DNA of 64,000 nucleotides from Scytonematopsis contorta HA4267-MV1 (GCA_019359035.1 JAHHIC010000037.1:1-64000), one strand, 5' to 3'; counted from the stretch's first letter, positions 27,488 to 36,648 are shown. The notes: generated by a model from the letters alone, not told the origin. Numbers and translations are program-made.

Positions 27488-27946
27488 TTAATCAACTTTT
27501 TCCAATTTTTTGACAACAAAAAGCACTAAAAAACATAGGAGAGCACCAATTAATCCTAACTGCCACAAACCACAACCAGCGGCGATACCGAGGGCTGCAC
27601 ATACCCAAATTGCCGCTGCTGAAGTCAGTCCGCGAATTTCGGGACGTTGTGGTTTTTGAGATGATTCGCGCAATATTTCTCCCGCACCCAAAAAGCCAAC
27701 TCCAGCTGTCACACCTTGGATTACTCGGCTAAGTGCATTAGAATCGGTCTCTAGCGTAGTGCTTTGGAGCGGTATGATGGTAAACAAAGCAGCAGCAAAA
27801 CTAACTAGCATGTGAGTTCTTAATCCTGCTGATTTGTGCTGTAACTGGCGTTCTAAGCCAATAATTCCGCCAACTAGTAACGCAAAGCACAGTCGAAAGA
27901 TAATATTTTGCCAATCGTTTGGGGAAATATGATAAGTGTTAGACAA
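27488..27946 (-). CDS. MgtC/SapB-family membrane protein
   Basis: A 152-residue protein with four predicted helices. The MgtC signature is FALLVGGIIGLERQL, followed by HKSAGLRTHMLVSFAAALF and IQGVTAGVGFLGAGEIL, then GLTSAAAIWVCAALGIAAGCG. MgtC proteins are linked to growth at low Mg2+ and to modulation of ATP synthase. The length matches the short form without the C-terminal ACT-like domain. Confidence 0.93.
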   Translation of the reverse strand: MSNTYHISPNDWQNIIFRLCFALLVGGIIGLERQLQHKSAGLRTHMLVSFAAALFTIIPLQSTTLETDSNALSRVIQGVTAGVGFLGAGEILRESSQKPQRPEIRGLTSAAAIWVCAALGIAAGCGLWQLGLIGALLCFLVLFVVKKLEKVD

Positions 27947-28035
27947 GGTTTATGATGGGAAAAACAATACTGATAAATTTAGTGTAACTCTGGAATTGCC
28001 ATTAATAACAAGTAAAAAAATACTTAGAAATTAAT

Positions 28036-28086
28036 AAATAATCAACAACTCATAATCAACAACTCACAATCAACAACTCACAAACT
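28036..28086. repeat. tandem caacaactca-type repeats
   Basis: Three copies of a 15-16 bp unit (aatcaacaactca) directly upstream of the GTG start of the PEP-synthase-like gene. Confidence 0.75.
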
Positions 28087-28088
28087 GG

Positions 28089-30494
28089 GTGGACAAACTA
28101 CTCTACTGGCTCGACAAAATTCAGGCACAAGACTGCCCCTTGGTAGGTGATAAAGCATTTAATTTAAGTATCCTTATGCAGCGTGGCTATCCGATAGTAC
28201 CTGGTTTTGTTGTGGGAGCCAATGTTTTGCGGGAATTTCTTGATAGTCTAGATAATTCAGAGGCTTTGGTTGCTGATTTGCCCCATTCTTCTCTACATCT
28301 GGATGTAGGTAATTGGCGTCAGTTGCAACAAGTGGCTACTTCCTTAAGTCAAGAGATTATTTCTGCTACGATTCCAGAAGAATGGGTGAGGGCAATTTTT
28401 GTAGAAGCTAGAAAATTAGAGTGCAATAGTTTAATTTTCCGTCCTACTTTGACGTTACCCAGCACAAGTGGGAACATATCTGGCTTGTTTAACGGAATTA
28501 GTTGTCGTTGTGAAGAGGAAGAAATCGCTTTGGCGTTAAAGCGCACTTGGAGTCAATTTTTCCGTGCTAGAAGTTTATTATATTGGCAACATTTTGCTTT
28601 TGATTTACGAAAAATTAATTTTGCTGTGCTAGTACAACCGCTTAGAGATGCTGTTGCTAGTGGTTTTTTAAATGCCAATGCCTCGGTTTTTGAAATTCAA
28701 GCCTCTTGGGGATTAGGAATGTCTATCAATGCTGGAGAGGTTTTACCAGATGTTTATTATATCCAACGGCAAACAGGTGTTCTGCTAGAGCAACATCTAG
28801 GTAATAAAATCATCGGCTACAGACTTAAAAATACAAACCAACAAAATACAAACCAACAGAATACAAACCAAATCTCTCAGGAAGGAACATCTAACTCTGT
28901 AGATGTATTAGATAAATCTTGTGTGGTTGCCTATCTAATGGAGGATGCCCAACAACATCAGTATGCTTTACAAGAAGAATACTTACAACAATTAATTACA
29001 ATCGCAAATCAACTTGTGAGCCAACTTGGTCGAAATTTTACATTAGATTGGACAATTACTCAGGAGGGTAAAATTGCTAAAATTTATTTTACAAAAGTTA
29101 GTCATTCACTATCTGTAAGCCAAAATTTACATTGCATTAAAGGGGTAGGTGCTTCCACTGGTTGCATCACAGCTAATGCTTATGTAATTTCTAATCCTAG
29201 AATTAAACCAGAAGAAGTCCCTCAAGGAGCAATTTTAGTAGTACCTTTTGTTGCTCCAGGTTGGTTAGCAATATTAAGAAATGTTTCCGGCATCATTACC
29301 GAGCAAGGAGGCTTAACTAGTCATGCTGCTATTTTGGCTAGAGAATTAGGTATTCCAGCAGTGGTGAACGCTCCAAAAGTTACATCGTTAATCCAAAGTG
29401 GAGAACAATTATTGATGGATGGAGACAAGGGAGAGATTTATCGTATTGGTATGAGTATTTTAGAAGAAGACGACGAAAAAGAAATTCCCAATTCCTCCCA
29501 CCTATCCCCCTCTTCCCTTCCCCATCCCAAGTCCCCAGCACCCCATCCCAAGTCCCCAGCACCCCACTCCCCACTCCCCATTCCCCACTCCCCAATTACC
29601 GCTACCGAGTTACTATTAAATCTGAGTCAGGCAAGTTTAATAGAACCTACGGCTTCTTTACCTGTGGACGGTGTAGGATTATTACGTGCTGAAATGATGA
29701 TGCTAGAGATACTTGCCGGACAACATCCCAGCAATTGGATTGCACAGCAGCGAACACAGGAATTACAACAACTCTGGTTTAAAGAAATTACCAAGTTTGC
29801 TCGTGGTTTTGCTCCACGACCAGTATTTTACCGTTCGTTAGATTGGCGAGTTAACGAGTTCTTGCCTTCTGATGACACTTTATCATCTGGTTTGGAATCT
29901 TACGAAGGAGAACGCGGTACTTGGAGTTATATGCAAAATCCTGCTGTGTTTGAGTTAGAGTTAAAGGCTTTTAAGGCTGTACAACAAGCAGGATATCGTA
30001 ATTTAAATTTGATTTTGCCGTTTGTTAGAACTATTGAAGAATTTCGCTTTTGCCGTCGTAAAGTTGAAGAATTTGGTTTGACTCAAGTACCCCAATTTCA
30101 ATTGTGGATTATGGCAGAAGTTCCCAGTGTGCTTTTTTTATTACCAGAATATATAAAGGCTGGGGTACAAGGTATTTCTATTGGTACTAATGACTTAACG
30201 CAATTACTGTTGGGGGTAGACAGAAAACAAGGACAGTTAACAAACGGGTTTCAAGAAGCTCATCCAGTGGTAATGGATGCTATAGCTCAACTGATTAAAA
30301 TGGCAAGAAATGCAGGAATTCCCTGTTCTATTTGTGGTCAAGCACCTTCGTTATACCCAAAGATGATAGACAAACTTGTTCAATGGGGTATTAGTTCTAT
30401 TTCTGTTGAACCTGAAGCCTTTGATAGAACATATCGCGCAATCGCTCGTGCAGAACAAAGAATTATTTTGGAAGCGGCTAGGAGGGGGGAGTAA
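28089..30494 (+). CDS. PEP-synthase-like (PEP-utilising) enzyme
   Basis: An 801-residue protein, GTG start. The N-terminal ATP-grasp-like domain (LVGDKAFNLSILMQRGYP) is divergent: the usual VRSSAT block reads LIFRPTLTLPS, so ATP binding may differ. The swivelling domain keeps the catalytic His in GGLTSHAAILAREL (about 410). The C-terminal TIM barrel has LLRAEMMML, FYRSLDWR, IMAEVPSV, SIGTNDLTQ and the catalytic Cys in CSICGQA. Residues about 470-500 are a Pro/Ser-rich linker made of translated STRR heptamers (SPLPIPHSPI). Canonical PpsA makes PEP from pyruvate and ATP; the altered N-terminus makes the exact reaction uncertain. Confidence 0.8.
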   Translation: MDKLLYWLDKIQAQDCPLVGDKAFNLSILMQRGYPIVPGFVVGANVLREFLDSLDNSEALVADLPHSSLHLDVGNWRQLQQVATSLSQEIISATIPEEWVRAIFVEARKLECNSLIFRPTLTLPSTSGNISGLFNGISCRCEEEEIALALKRTWSQFFRARSLLYWQHFAFDLRKINFAVLVQPLRDAVASGFLNANASVFEIQASWGLGMSINAGEVLPDVYYIQRQTGVLLEQHLGNKIIGYRLKNTNQQNTNQQNTNQISQEGTSNSVDVLDKSCVVAYLMEDAQQHQYALQEEYLQQLITIANQLVSQLGRNFTLDWTITQEGKIAKIYFTKVSHSLSVSQNLHCIKGVGASTGCITANAYVISNPRIKPEEVPQGAILVVPFVAPGWLAILRNVSGIITEQGGLTSHAAILARELGIPAVVNAPKVTSLIQSGEQLLMDGDKGEIYRIGMSILEEDDEKEIPNSSHLSPSSLPHPKSPAPHPKSPAPHSPLPIPHSPITATELLLNLSQASLIEPTASLPVDGVGLLRAEMMMLEILAGQHPSNWIAQQRTQELQQLWFKEITKFARGFAPRPVFYRSLDWRVNEFLPSDDTLSSGLESYEGERGTWSYMQNPAVFELELKAFKAVQQAGYRNLNLILPFVRTIEEFRFCRRKVEEFGLTQVPQFQLWIMAEVPSVLFLLPEYIKAGVQGISIGTNDLTQLLLGVDRKQGQLTNGFQEAHPVVMDAIAQLIKMARNAGIPCSICGQAPSLYPKMIDKLVQWGISSISVEPEAFDRTYRAIARAEQRIILEAARRGE
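29495..29598. repeat. STRR tract inside the PEP-synthase-like gene
   Basis: Runs of cccatcccaagtccccag and ccccactccccattcccc keep the reading frame and encode a Pro/Ser/His linker between the swivelling domain and the C-terminal barrel. Confidence 0.85.
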
Positions 30495-30495
30495 A

Positions 30496-30536
30496 CAATT
30501 CGCAATTCGCAATTCGCAATTCGCAATTCGCAATTT
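30496..30536. repeat. tandem caattcg heptamers
   Basis: About five copies of caattcg right after the stop of the PEP-synthase-like gene; a shorter tract of the same heptamer is at 62632-62655. Confidence 0.9.
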
Positions 30537-30556
30537 TGAATTGTTTACTTCCCTGA

Positions 30557-31378
30557 TTACCCCGCTTTCGGTGTGGTTAATCTTTTGGGTTCTTTAACGA
30601 AACCCAATGTTACTCGTTTCATTAACAAATGCAATCCTGTTAGTACGAAAAAGGTGATGGCTATTATTGCTAATGGTTGTTTACCTAAAATTTCTTCAAT
30701 TCCTTTGGTAATCAAAGCGTCTGGTTGAGTAACGAAATCCCAACTGTTAAAACGTAAAAATCTTCCCCAATAAATACCCACCGCACAAAGCACGTGGGTA
30801 GCTAATTCCATCCACAGAATTAATTGGCTTTTCCCAATACTCTGTAAGTGGTAGCCCCAGTTTATTAACGAAATTACGTAAGCTTGAAATCCAGCTAAGA
30901 TTACTAGGAAATATAGGGGTATTAATATTAGCGTAATTACCCATATTGACTGTATTGTGCGGATATCATCTATGAAGTGGATTATGTCTGTTAATAAATA
31001 TGGTGCGTTGGGTAAAAATGCAAAAAAGACTATAAATCCTAACCACCACGATGCTTTACGTCCAACAGGAGTTCGAGCAAACCAAATACTTAAAGGTATT
31101 ATTAGTAATAAAGGTATTAATAATACTGGCTTTACTACTGTATGCGCGATTATAAATCTGGCAACGGTTTTAAAATAAAGTGTGTTTTGGGGAAAACAAG
31201 CAAAAAAGGCTAAGAATCCTAAGGAATATATACTTATACGTTTCAAGTCCGGTCGGAATAGGAATAAACTTAGAACTAAAGGTATAAATGCTAAAAATAA
31301 GTTCCAAACCATCCATTGGTTATTAATATGCAGTACCTGGAGAAGTTTATCTATCAATTCGATTAAGTCCGCTTTCAT
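30557..31378 (-). CDS. DUF1361 membrane protein
   Basis: A 273-residue protein with about seven transmembrane helices. The family block is GFIVFFAFLPNAPYLLTD, followed by LILIPLYFLVILAGFQAYV and GIYWGRFLRFNSWD. DUF1361 proteins are predicted membrane proteins without an assigned role. Length and pattern are normal. Confidence 0.88.
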   Translation of the reverse strand: MKADLIELIDKLLQVLHINNQWMVWNLFLAFIPLVLSLFLFRPDLKRISIYSLGFLAFFACFPQNTLYFKTVARFIIAHTVVKPVLLIPLLLIIPLSIWFARTPVGRKASWWLGFIVFFAFLPNAPYLLTDIIHFIDDIRTIQSIWVITLILIPLYFLVILAGFQAYVISLINWGYHLQSIGKSQLILWMELATHVLCAVGIYWGRFLRFNSWDFVTQPDALITKGIEEILGKQPLAIIAITFFVLTGLHLLMKRVTLGFVKEPKRLTTPKAG

Positions 31379-31485
31379 TGGTTTTTTTTCCTTAAAGAGA
31401 ATGTAAATGCTCTTAGGTTTTGTTTCAGGCTATAAAAATTGTGGGGGCTGGTTTAACCCATTAGTATAACTAAATATCACTGAGG

Positions 31486-31623
31486 GTGGCAAATACCGCA
31501 AGGTGCTTTTGGCTTTGCGTATGCTACTCTTATTGCGGTCATTATATTATCTTCATTTTTGATTATTGGTATTCCTGAATTCTTTAACCTGACCTACCAA
31601 ACTTTTAAAACGCTATATATATA
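31486..31623 (+). other. open frame encoding a possible small membrane peptide or remnant
   Basis: A plus-strand frame of about 40 codons without an ATG reads PQGAFGFAYATLIAVIIL, then SSFLIIGIPEFFNL, one clear hydrophobic helix. It could be the tail of a decayed membrane protein or a chance frame. No start or ribosome binding site is seen. Confidence 0.25.
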
Positions 31624-31624
31624 A

Positions 31625-31652
31625 GACAAGACGCGATAAATCGCGTCTCTAC
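31625..31652. repeat. 28-bp palindrome of the gtctctac family
   Basis: Reads agacgcgataaatcgcgtct in its core and ctac at the end; the left outer arm has decayed. It lies just beyond the stop of the convergent secreted-protein gene. Confidence 0.8.
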
Positions 31653-31659
31653 ATTATTG

Positions 31660-32694
31660 TTAGCGTAGCAGCACGCGACTACGAGGCCCGACTGTTTGCT
31701 TTCTGTTGTTGCTTATGTTACGGCATTGAACATTGTCTCGCTCGCGACATTGAGGTACATCTTGATTCTGAGATTGTCTTGCAACTACTGGATTTAACCC
31801 AAATGTTTTACCGCTACTGAATTCCATGTTTGGACTATCGCTAATCGGTGACGGTGTATCAGTAATCGGTTGGGGGGTATCACTGATAGGAGCGGGAATA
31901 GTTGGAGGAATTGGATTTGGAGTTGGATTTGGAGTTGTGGTTGGGGGAGTTGGATTTGGAGTTGTGGTTGGAGGAGTTGGATTTGGAGTTGTGGTTGGAG
32001 GAGTTGGATTTGGGGTGATACGAGTCGCGTTTTGTGGAACTGTAATCCTTAATCTTACTAAGGGAGTGTTGGTCATTCTGTAGGATGTGACCGTTGGTGA
32101 ACCTGGTTGGTCTGATTTAAAATCGAAGACCGTTGGACTTTCACCTCCATTGCGATCGCTGTAGCGGGGTCCTTGTCCTCGGAGGGTAAAAGTACCTTGA
32201 TACTGGTCTCCGGTTTTGGGGTCGGTGACAATTCCTGTGTAAAAGGCTCTCCCTAAGGCTAATTCATCTTGAACAACAGCTTGATATTTGACTCCTGGTA
32301 ATCTGCCTTGATAATTGTAGGGCGTTAATTCTCCACCTGTTAGCGCTGGTGAAGTTATACCCCCATCAAAAGAAATTACCGGAATGCCTTTAAAATCAAC
32401 GAAATAATGTAAACTGCCGTCAGAACGTGTTTGTACTTTGACATAGTTAGACCTATACACTGAGACAAAATTGGGGTTTTGTCTAGTACCAATGTTCCGA
32501 GAATAAGTACCGTCTGAAGCGGTGTCAATACGAGTAATATCTCGATTGAAATTAGGATTAAAACTGGGTAGTTGGATAGTACCAGAAATAGTACCTGTGC
32601 TTTCTATTACTAATTGAGCCGAAGCCGCTGATGCACCCAAACCAATAAAAATTGTGGCTAAGCTACTGCTTTTTATGAAAGTGGTAAGTTTCAT
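31660..32694 (-). CDS. secreted protein with Pro/Thr-rich repeats
   Basis: A 344-residue protein with a signal peptide (about 1-26, cleavage after AASA). Residues about 27-230 form a beta-rich domain (IESTGTISGTIQLPSFN, SLHYFVDFKGIPVISFDGG). Then come three copies of the 9-residue unit PNPTPPTTT and a tail of ISDTPQPI-type repeats (about 235-290). The C-terminus has Cys pairs (PQCRERDNVQCRN). I do not recognise the family. It is probably exported and may be surface-linked. It lies upstream-adjacent to the porin gene, which is on the same strand. Confidence 0.75.
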   Translation of the reverse strand: MKLTTFIKSSSLATIFIGLGASAASAQLVIESTGTISGTIQLPSFNPNFNRDITRIDTASDGTYSRNIGTRQNPNFVSVYRSNYVKVQTRSDGSLHYFVDFKGIPVISFDGGITSPALTGGELTPYNYQGRLPGVKYQAVVQDELALGRAFYTGIVTDPKTGDQYQGTFTLRGQGPRYSDRNGGESPTVFDFKSDQPGSPTVTSYRMTNTPLVRLRITVPQNATRITPNPTPPTTTPNPTPPTTTPNPTPPTTTPNPTPNPIPPTIPAPISDTPQPITDTPSPISDSPNMEFSSGKTFGLNPVVARQSQNQDVPQCRERDNVQCRNISNNRKQTVGPRSRVLLR

Positions 32695-32697
32695 GGG

Positions 32698-32767
32698 TTT
32701 GGTTAACGGTTGACGGTTGACGGTTGAAGGTTGACTGTTGACTGTTAACTGCTGACTGTTGGCTGAT
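32698..32767. repeat. STRR tract (gttgacg/gttgact)
   Basis: Heptamers of the gttgacg, gttgact and ctgttga type between the porin stop and the start of the secreted-protein gene; the reverse of the CAACAGT type. Confidence 0.85.
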
Positions 32768-32788
32768 TAAATTTACACTTGCAGAAAA

Positions 32789-34825
32789 TTAAAACCGGAA
32801 GGTGGCTCTGAGAGTACCAACGACTAGAGAGCCGTTGGAGCGGTTATGGTCGGGATTTAGGACGACGAATACACCGGGGGTTAAAGCAATGTTTTCACTT
32901 AGCTTGGCACGATAAAAAAGTTCCATGTGTAGCGATGTATCTTTACGTCCACCGGGTGTTCCATCGTCAGAAAAATTGGGAAAGTTAAATTCGTCTGGTA
33001 AGGTGCTGTTCGTTATTTTTGGGGGTTGTCCGACGAAAATCCCTCCTAAGTTACCTGGTTTGAACAGGTCGGGAAAAGCTGCGAATAATGCCCAGTTTGT
33101 GGTTTCGACAGAACCAGAAAGATTTTCGGGATTAGAGAATGTCAAGCCACCCCAACCACCTAAATGTAGATTGGGGTTGATTCTTACACCGACTGTGGCA
33201 CCAACAGCATGAGTATTGAAAGCAACTGTAGTGGGTGCAAAAGGTGAGACTAATTGAGCATCTCCAACACCTGTTCCTAATAAGCCATCAGGAGAGTGGG
33301 AATAAAGATAATGCAGTCCGATATCGATATTGTTGGTGGGTGCGATAGTTAACTGAGCACCAGCTGTACGTCTACCACCAAACAACCCTCCGATGTTGAT
33401 ATCACCAGGAAAGCTAGGTGATTCAGCGCTGTAAACTCCTTGTAGACTTACTCTTTCACCAATTTGCCAGTCAAATCCCATACCACCAGTACCACTACCA
33501 ATAGCCAAAATAGGGTTTCTTTGAGCAAATAAAGAAACTGCGCCATCTCCTGCACCTTCTAAGGGATTAATACCTCTAAAAGTATTGATAGCATTAACTC
33601 CTGCTGTTCCGACTACGACTCCTAAGTTATCTGTTACCCCAAAACGGTATGACAAATCGCTGATAACTATATCGTTGTTAGTATTTGACTCGAAACCTAA
33701 CCTTCCCATGTTCGTGAATAGTGAAGATGCGAAAGAGCCTAAATTTCCGGAAGTTAACCCAACTAGCAGTAAATCTCTTCCTGTAAACGAACTTGCTAGC
33801 GCTAATTGCACGTTATTCGTAAAAGTCAAATTCGTTTCTGCTTTACGGTCGCTTTCTCCATCTCTGGGAAATAAGTCAACATCAGCAGTATTTGTACCCT
33901 GTAAACTAAAAATCACTTGTCCGACTAATCTGGTAGTGGGAGAAAACTGGTTGGCTTCGATTTCTGCTGTGCGTTCTTCTAAAGACCCAATACGCGCTTC
34001 AACTTCTTTTAATTCTTTTTGAAATTCTGTTTGTAAGCGCTGTAATTGAATTAAATCTTCTTTATTGACGCTGTTATTAGTACTGCTAGCAATTATTTCG
34101 TTGATTTTTTGTAAGCAAGGATTTAAAGCTGCTGCAAATTCATAACGACTGATAGCACGGTTACCTTGATAAGTGCCATTGGGATACCCAGCTATACATC
34201 CGTAGCGCTCCACTAGGGACTGTAAAGCTGTAAATGACCAGTCTTCTGGTTTTACATCGTCCAGTTGCGATACTGATGTGACTGGTGTTGAATTTTGTAC
34301 TGTTGGTAAATTTTGTACTGTTGGTAAATTTTGTACTGTTGGTAAATTTTGTACTGTTGTCGAATTTTGTACTGTTGGTAAATTTTGTACTGTTGTCGAA
34401 TTTTGTACTGTTGGTAAATTTTGTACTGTTGGTAAATTTTGTACTGTTGGTAAATTTTGTACTGTTGTCGAATTTTGTACTGTTGGTAAATTTTGTACTG
34501 TTGGTAAATTTTGTACTGTTGTCGAATTTTGTACTGTTGTCGAATTCCGTAGAGACGCGATTAATCGCGTCTCTACATTTTTGGAATTTTTTAGTATATT
34601 TTGATGCTCTGGTTTTATTTGTTTTGGGTTTGGTAGAAGGCTTTCTAGGGGCTGTACAAATTCTGGGGGCGTAATTTTTACTGTGGGGACTATTTTTGAT
34701 GCTTCAGCTTGTGATGGCTGCTGCAAGTCTATCTCTGGCTCAATTATAGGCTGCTGTGGTAAGCTGGGCACTGATGGTTGCCCTGCTGTTAACACTCCCG
34801 CCATCAGCAGACTTATATCACTCAT
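32789..34825 (-). CDS. SLH-domain, OprB-type iron-uptake porin
   Basis: A 678-residue outer-membrane protein. An SLH domain (VKPEDWSFTALQSLVERYG, then GYPNGTYQGNRAISRYEFAA, about 185-240) binds cell-wall polymers. A coiled coil (LQRLQTEFQKELKEVEARIG) follows, then a beta barrel of the OprB family to the terminal Phe (TLRATFRF). Between the N-terminus and the SLH domain sit 14 hexapeptides (TVQN plus LP or ST) and, just before them, a translated 28-bp palindrome (ETRLIAS). The first residues (DISLLMAGVLTAG) are a weak signal peptide, so the true start may differ. Related proteins are annotated as iron uptake porins. Confidence 0.88.
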   Translation of the reverse strand: MSDISLLMAGVLTAGQPSVPSLPQQPIIEPEIDLQQPSQAEASKIVPTVKITPPEFVQPLESLLPNPKQIKPEHQNILKNSKNVETRLIASLRNSTTVQNSTTVQNLPTVQNLPTVQNSTTVQNLPTVQNLPTVQNLPTVQNSTTVQNLPTVQNSTTVQNLPTVQNLPTVQNLPTVQNSTPVTSVSQLDDVKPEDWSFTALQSLVERYGCIAGYPNGTYQGNRAISRYEFAAALNPCLQKINEIIASSTNNSVNKEDLIQLQRLQTEFQKELKEVEARIGSLEERTAEIEANQFSPTTRLVGQVIFSLQGTNTADVDLFPRDGESDRKAETNLTFTNNVQLALASSFTGRDLLLVGLTSGNLGSFASSLFTNMGRLGFESNTNNDIVISDLSYRFGVTDNLGVVVGTAGVNAINTFRGINPLEGAGDGAVSLFAQRNPILAIGSGTGGMGFDWQIGERVSLQGVYSAESPSFPGDINIGGLFGGRRTAGAQLTIAPTNNIDIGLHYLYSHSPDGLLGTGVGDAQLVSPFAPTTVAFNTHAVGATVGVRINPNLHLGGWGGLTFSNPENLSGSVETTNWALFAAFPDLFKPGNLGGIFVGQPPKITNSTLPDEFNFPNFSDDGTPGGRKDTSLHMELFYRAKLSENIALTPGVFVVLNPDHNRSNGSLVVGTLRATFRF
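34290..34545. repeat. 18-bp minisatellite inside the porin gene
   Basis: About 14 units of 18 bp (tgttggtaaattttgtac or tgttgtcgaattttgtac on the plus strand), in frame with the porin, coding TVQNLP or TVQNST. Both strands are open over it, giving false antisense frames. Copy number is expected to vary between strains. Confidence 0.92.
34549..34576. repeat. 28-bp perfect palindrome, in frame in the porin gene
   Basis: Outer arms gtagagac/gtctctac and inner gcgatt/aatcgc, with no mismatch. It is read through in frame as part of the porin (ETRLIASL). Other members: 18750, 26885, 31625, 42039 and 46528. Confidence 0.92.
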
Positions 34826-34959
34826 TGTATTCTGATTTACAATAACACCTACATTTCTCTTGACAGATTAAGCAAGTGTTTCTCCGGATTTTTCTTATTA
34901 AAATTGTATAAAATTTCAATAATACACATATGTAAGCGAAAGTATAATCGTCCCAGCAA

Positions 34960-35090
34960 AAGACAACCCCACCCCCAACCCCCTCCCCGCAAGCGAGGAG
35001 GGGGCTACGAAAATTGTCTTCAAATAGGAAATTATCAATCAACAGTCAACAGTCAACAGTCAACAGTCAACAGTCATCAGTCAACAATTA
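34960..35090. repeat. gggaggggg-type repeat and CAACAGT STRR tract
   Basis: First cccacccccaaccccctccc with gcaagcgaggaggggg (a small palindromic repeat), then about six heptamers caacagt at 35040-35085 (STRR3 type) up to the stop of the next gene. Confidence 0.85.
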
Positions 35091-35678
35091 ATATTTAGCT
35101 TGCAATGGTGAAGGTCTTACTCCACGTTTTCCTTTATTTTCCATTTGGATACTGCACAAAGTAGGAACTATTTTAGAATTAGTATCTGTTTCTTGAAAAC
35201 TACAAGTGTAACTTGCTAAATGGTGTTTTTCATTTTGATTAAAGATGCGGATATTATAACCATAACTTCTGGCAAAAGTGCCTACACGATTAATAAATTC
35301 GTAGCGCTCTAAATAATCGAGTAAACTCCAAAGTTGCTGATTTACTATCAAATCTACTCGTGCAGCTTGATTTGCTGTTTTTGGGTGTGCTATCCAGTTA
35401 TCTAAAAGTTTGTTCTCTGTGTTTTCTTTTACCCACCATAAACTAGGGATTGCTAAATTCTCTTGGTGAATCGTGTTGGCTGTGACGACGTAATCATTTG
35501 GCTTCTCTAATAATTTCAGTTCCAGAGGTGCATCGGATGGCTCTGGTTTTTTGACTACTTCCGCGAAGGAAGGTTGATTAGATAGCATTGGAAATACGCT
35601 AAGACTAATACCTAAAAGCGATGGAAGAAATTTATTTTGAGAAGTCATGATTGTTTTGGGCATCGGCTTTTGTATCAA
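35088..35678 (-). CDS. secreted protein of unknown function
   Basis: A 196-residue protein. A signal peptide is visible from about residue 11 (LPSLLGISLSVFPMLSNQPSFA); the ATG for MTSQNKF (11 codons in) gives a more normal leader. The mature part has IPSLWWVKENTENKLLDNWI, RVDLIVNQQLWSLLDYLERY and VGTFARSYGYNIRIFN, with two Cys (SYTCSF, TLCSIQ). I do not recognise a named family. It probably acts in the periplasm or thylakoid lumen. Confidence 0.75.
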   Translation of the reverse strand: MIQKPMPKTIMTSQNKFLPSLLGISLSVFPMLSNQPSFAEVVKKPEPSDAPLELKLLEKPNDYVVTANTIHQENLAIPSLWWVKENTENKLLDNWIAHPKTANQAARVDLIVNQQLWSLLDYLERYEFINRVGTFARSYGYNIRIFNQNEKHHLASYTCSFQETDTNSKIVPTLCSIQMENKGKRGVRPSPLQAKY

Positions 35679-35839
35679 TATGTATCACAGGAACTGACCT
35701 TAGTCATTAGTCACTACTGATTTATCTTTAGTTCCCAAATTTTCCTATAAAATAATTTTAATTTTATGTTTACATATCTTAATCCGTTGAACTACGGATA
35801 AATCTTGATTTGGTATAAAATCTATTTTTGTACTAAAAA

Positions 35840-35864
35840 CTATCCTGATGCTTAATCAGGATAG
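35840..35864 (+). terminator. hairpin, possible terminator or leader structure
   Basis: A perfect 10-bp stem ctatcctgat/atcaggatag with a 5-nt loop, about 100 bp upstream of the GrpB gene. No T-run follows directly, so it may be a leader structure instead. Confidence 0.45.
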
Positions 35865-35966
35865 AAGCAAGAGTATTTTAGACATTTTTTTTGGAGATTT
35901 TTGAGGTATTTTTGGCAAATTCGGGTGATAGCATATTGACAAAATTTAATTTATCCGGAAATTGAT

Positions 35967-36488
35967 ATGCGAAAAATTGAAGTAGTGCCTCATAACCCGG
36001 AATGGCGTTCAGAATTTGCACACGAATCGAAACTAGTTATTGCTGCGCTTGGTAATAATTTAATCACAATTCATCATATTGGTAGTACTTCTATTCCAGG
36101 TATTTACGCTAAGCCAATTATTGATATGCTCGCAGAAGTGTCAAATATAGAATTGGTTGACGAGTGCAATTCGCAAATGATAGCACTTGGCTATGAGGTT
36201 ATGGGTGAATTTGGTATACCAGGAAGACGTTATTTTAGAAAAGATATAAATGATGTTAGAACCCATCATGTTCATACTTTTCAAACCCAATCACCTGATA
36301 TAGCAAGACATTTATATTTTCGGGATTATATGATTGCTCATCCTGAATACGCACAGCAATACAGCGAATTAAAACAGAAATTAGCACGTCAGTTTCCTGA
36401 AGATATTGAAGGTTATATGGATGGGAAAGATGGATTTATAAAAGATATGCAAACCCGCGCTCAGGAATGGAAAAATAAAAGTATTTAG
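35967..36488 (+). CDS. GrpB-family (UPF0157) protein
   Basis: A 173-residue protein with the family opening VVPHNPEWRSEFAHE, the nucleotidyltransferase-like IHHIGSTSIPGIYAKPIIDM (about 36-55) and HHVHTFQTQS, then HLYFRDYMIAHPEYAQQYSE. GrpB proteins belong to the nucleotidyltransferase superfamily; in some bacteria the domain is fused to dephospho-CoA kinase. The GS pattern and following Asp are present, so catalysis is possible. The substrate is unknown. Confidence 0.92.
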   Translation: MRKIEVVPHNPEWRSEFAHESKLVIAALGNNLITIHHIGSTSIPGIYAKPIIDMLAEVSNIELVDECNSQMIALGYEVMGEFGIPGRRYFRKDINDVRTHHVHTFQTQSPDIARHLYFRDYMIAHPEYAQQYSELKQKLARQFPEDIEGYMDGKDGFIKDMQTRAQEWKNKSI

Positions 36489-36597
36489 CCCTAAATTTGA
36501 GATACTAAATCAGATATTAAAGATGGTGCTTGCACATAAGAGGTGACCTCAGTTAAAATAAAAGCCATAAAGCCGATGGCTATGGGACTGGATGGTT

Positions 36598-36648
36598 ATG
36601 CGAATTAAGCAAATTTCCGTTAGTGGCTTATTTGGAATATTTAATCAC
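36598..36648 (+). pseudogene. first 17 codons of an AriA-like AAA ATPase (PARIS remnant)
   Basis: The ATG at 36598 reads MRIKQISVSGLFGIFNH, the typical N-terminus of the SMC-like AAA ATPase (AriA type) that precedes DUF4435 genes. After NH the frame continues only seven codons to TAA at 36667. The DUF4435 gene starts within this segment in another frame. The two coding parts share tttaatcacg at the join, so a short-homology deletion removed the rest of the ATPase gene. Confidence 0.6.

Noticed and set aside
31826-32083. Glycine-rich plus-strand frame
   Set aside because: Antisense of the PNPTPPTTT repeats of the secreted-protein gene.
34278-34674. Antisense frames over the porin minisatellite
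   Set aside because: Repeat translation (CTVGKF or LLVNFV units) opposite a well-supported porin gene.
34818-35042. Minus-strand frame of 74 residues upstream of the porin
   Set aside because: Most of it is a GC-rich dispersed repeat (LACGEGVGGG) plus AT-rich leader; no family.
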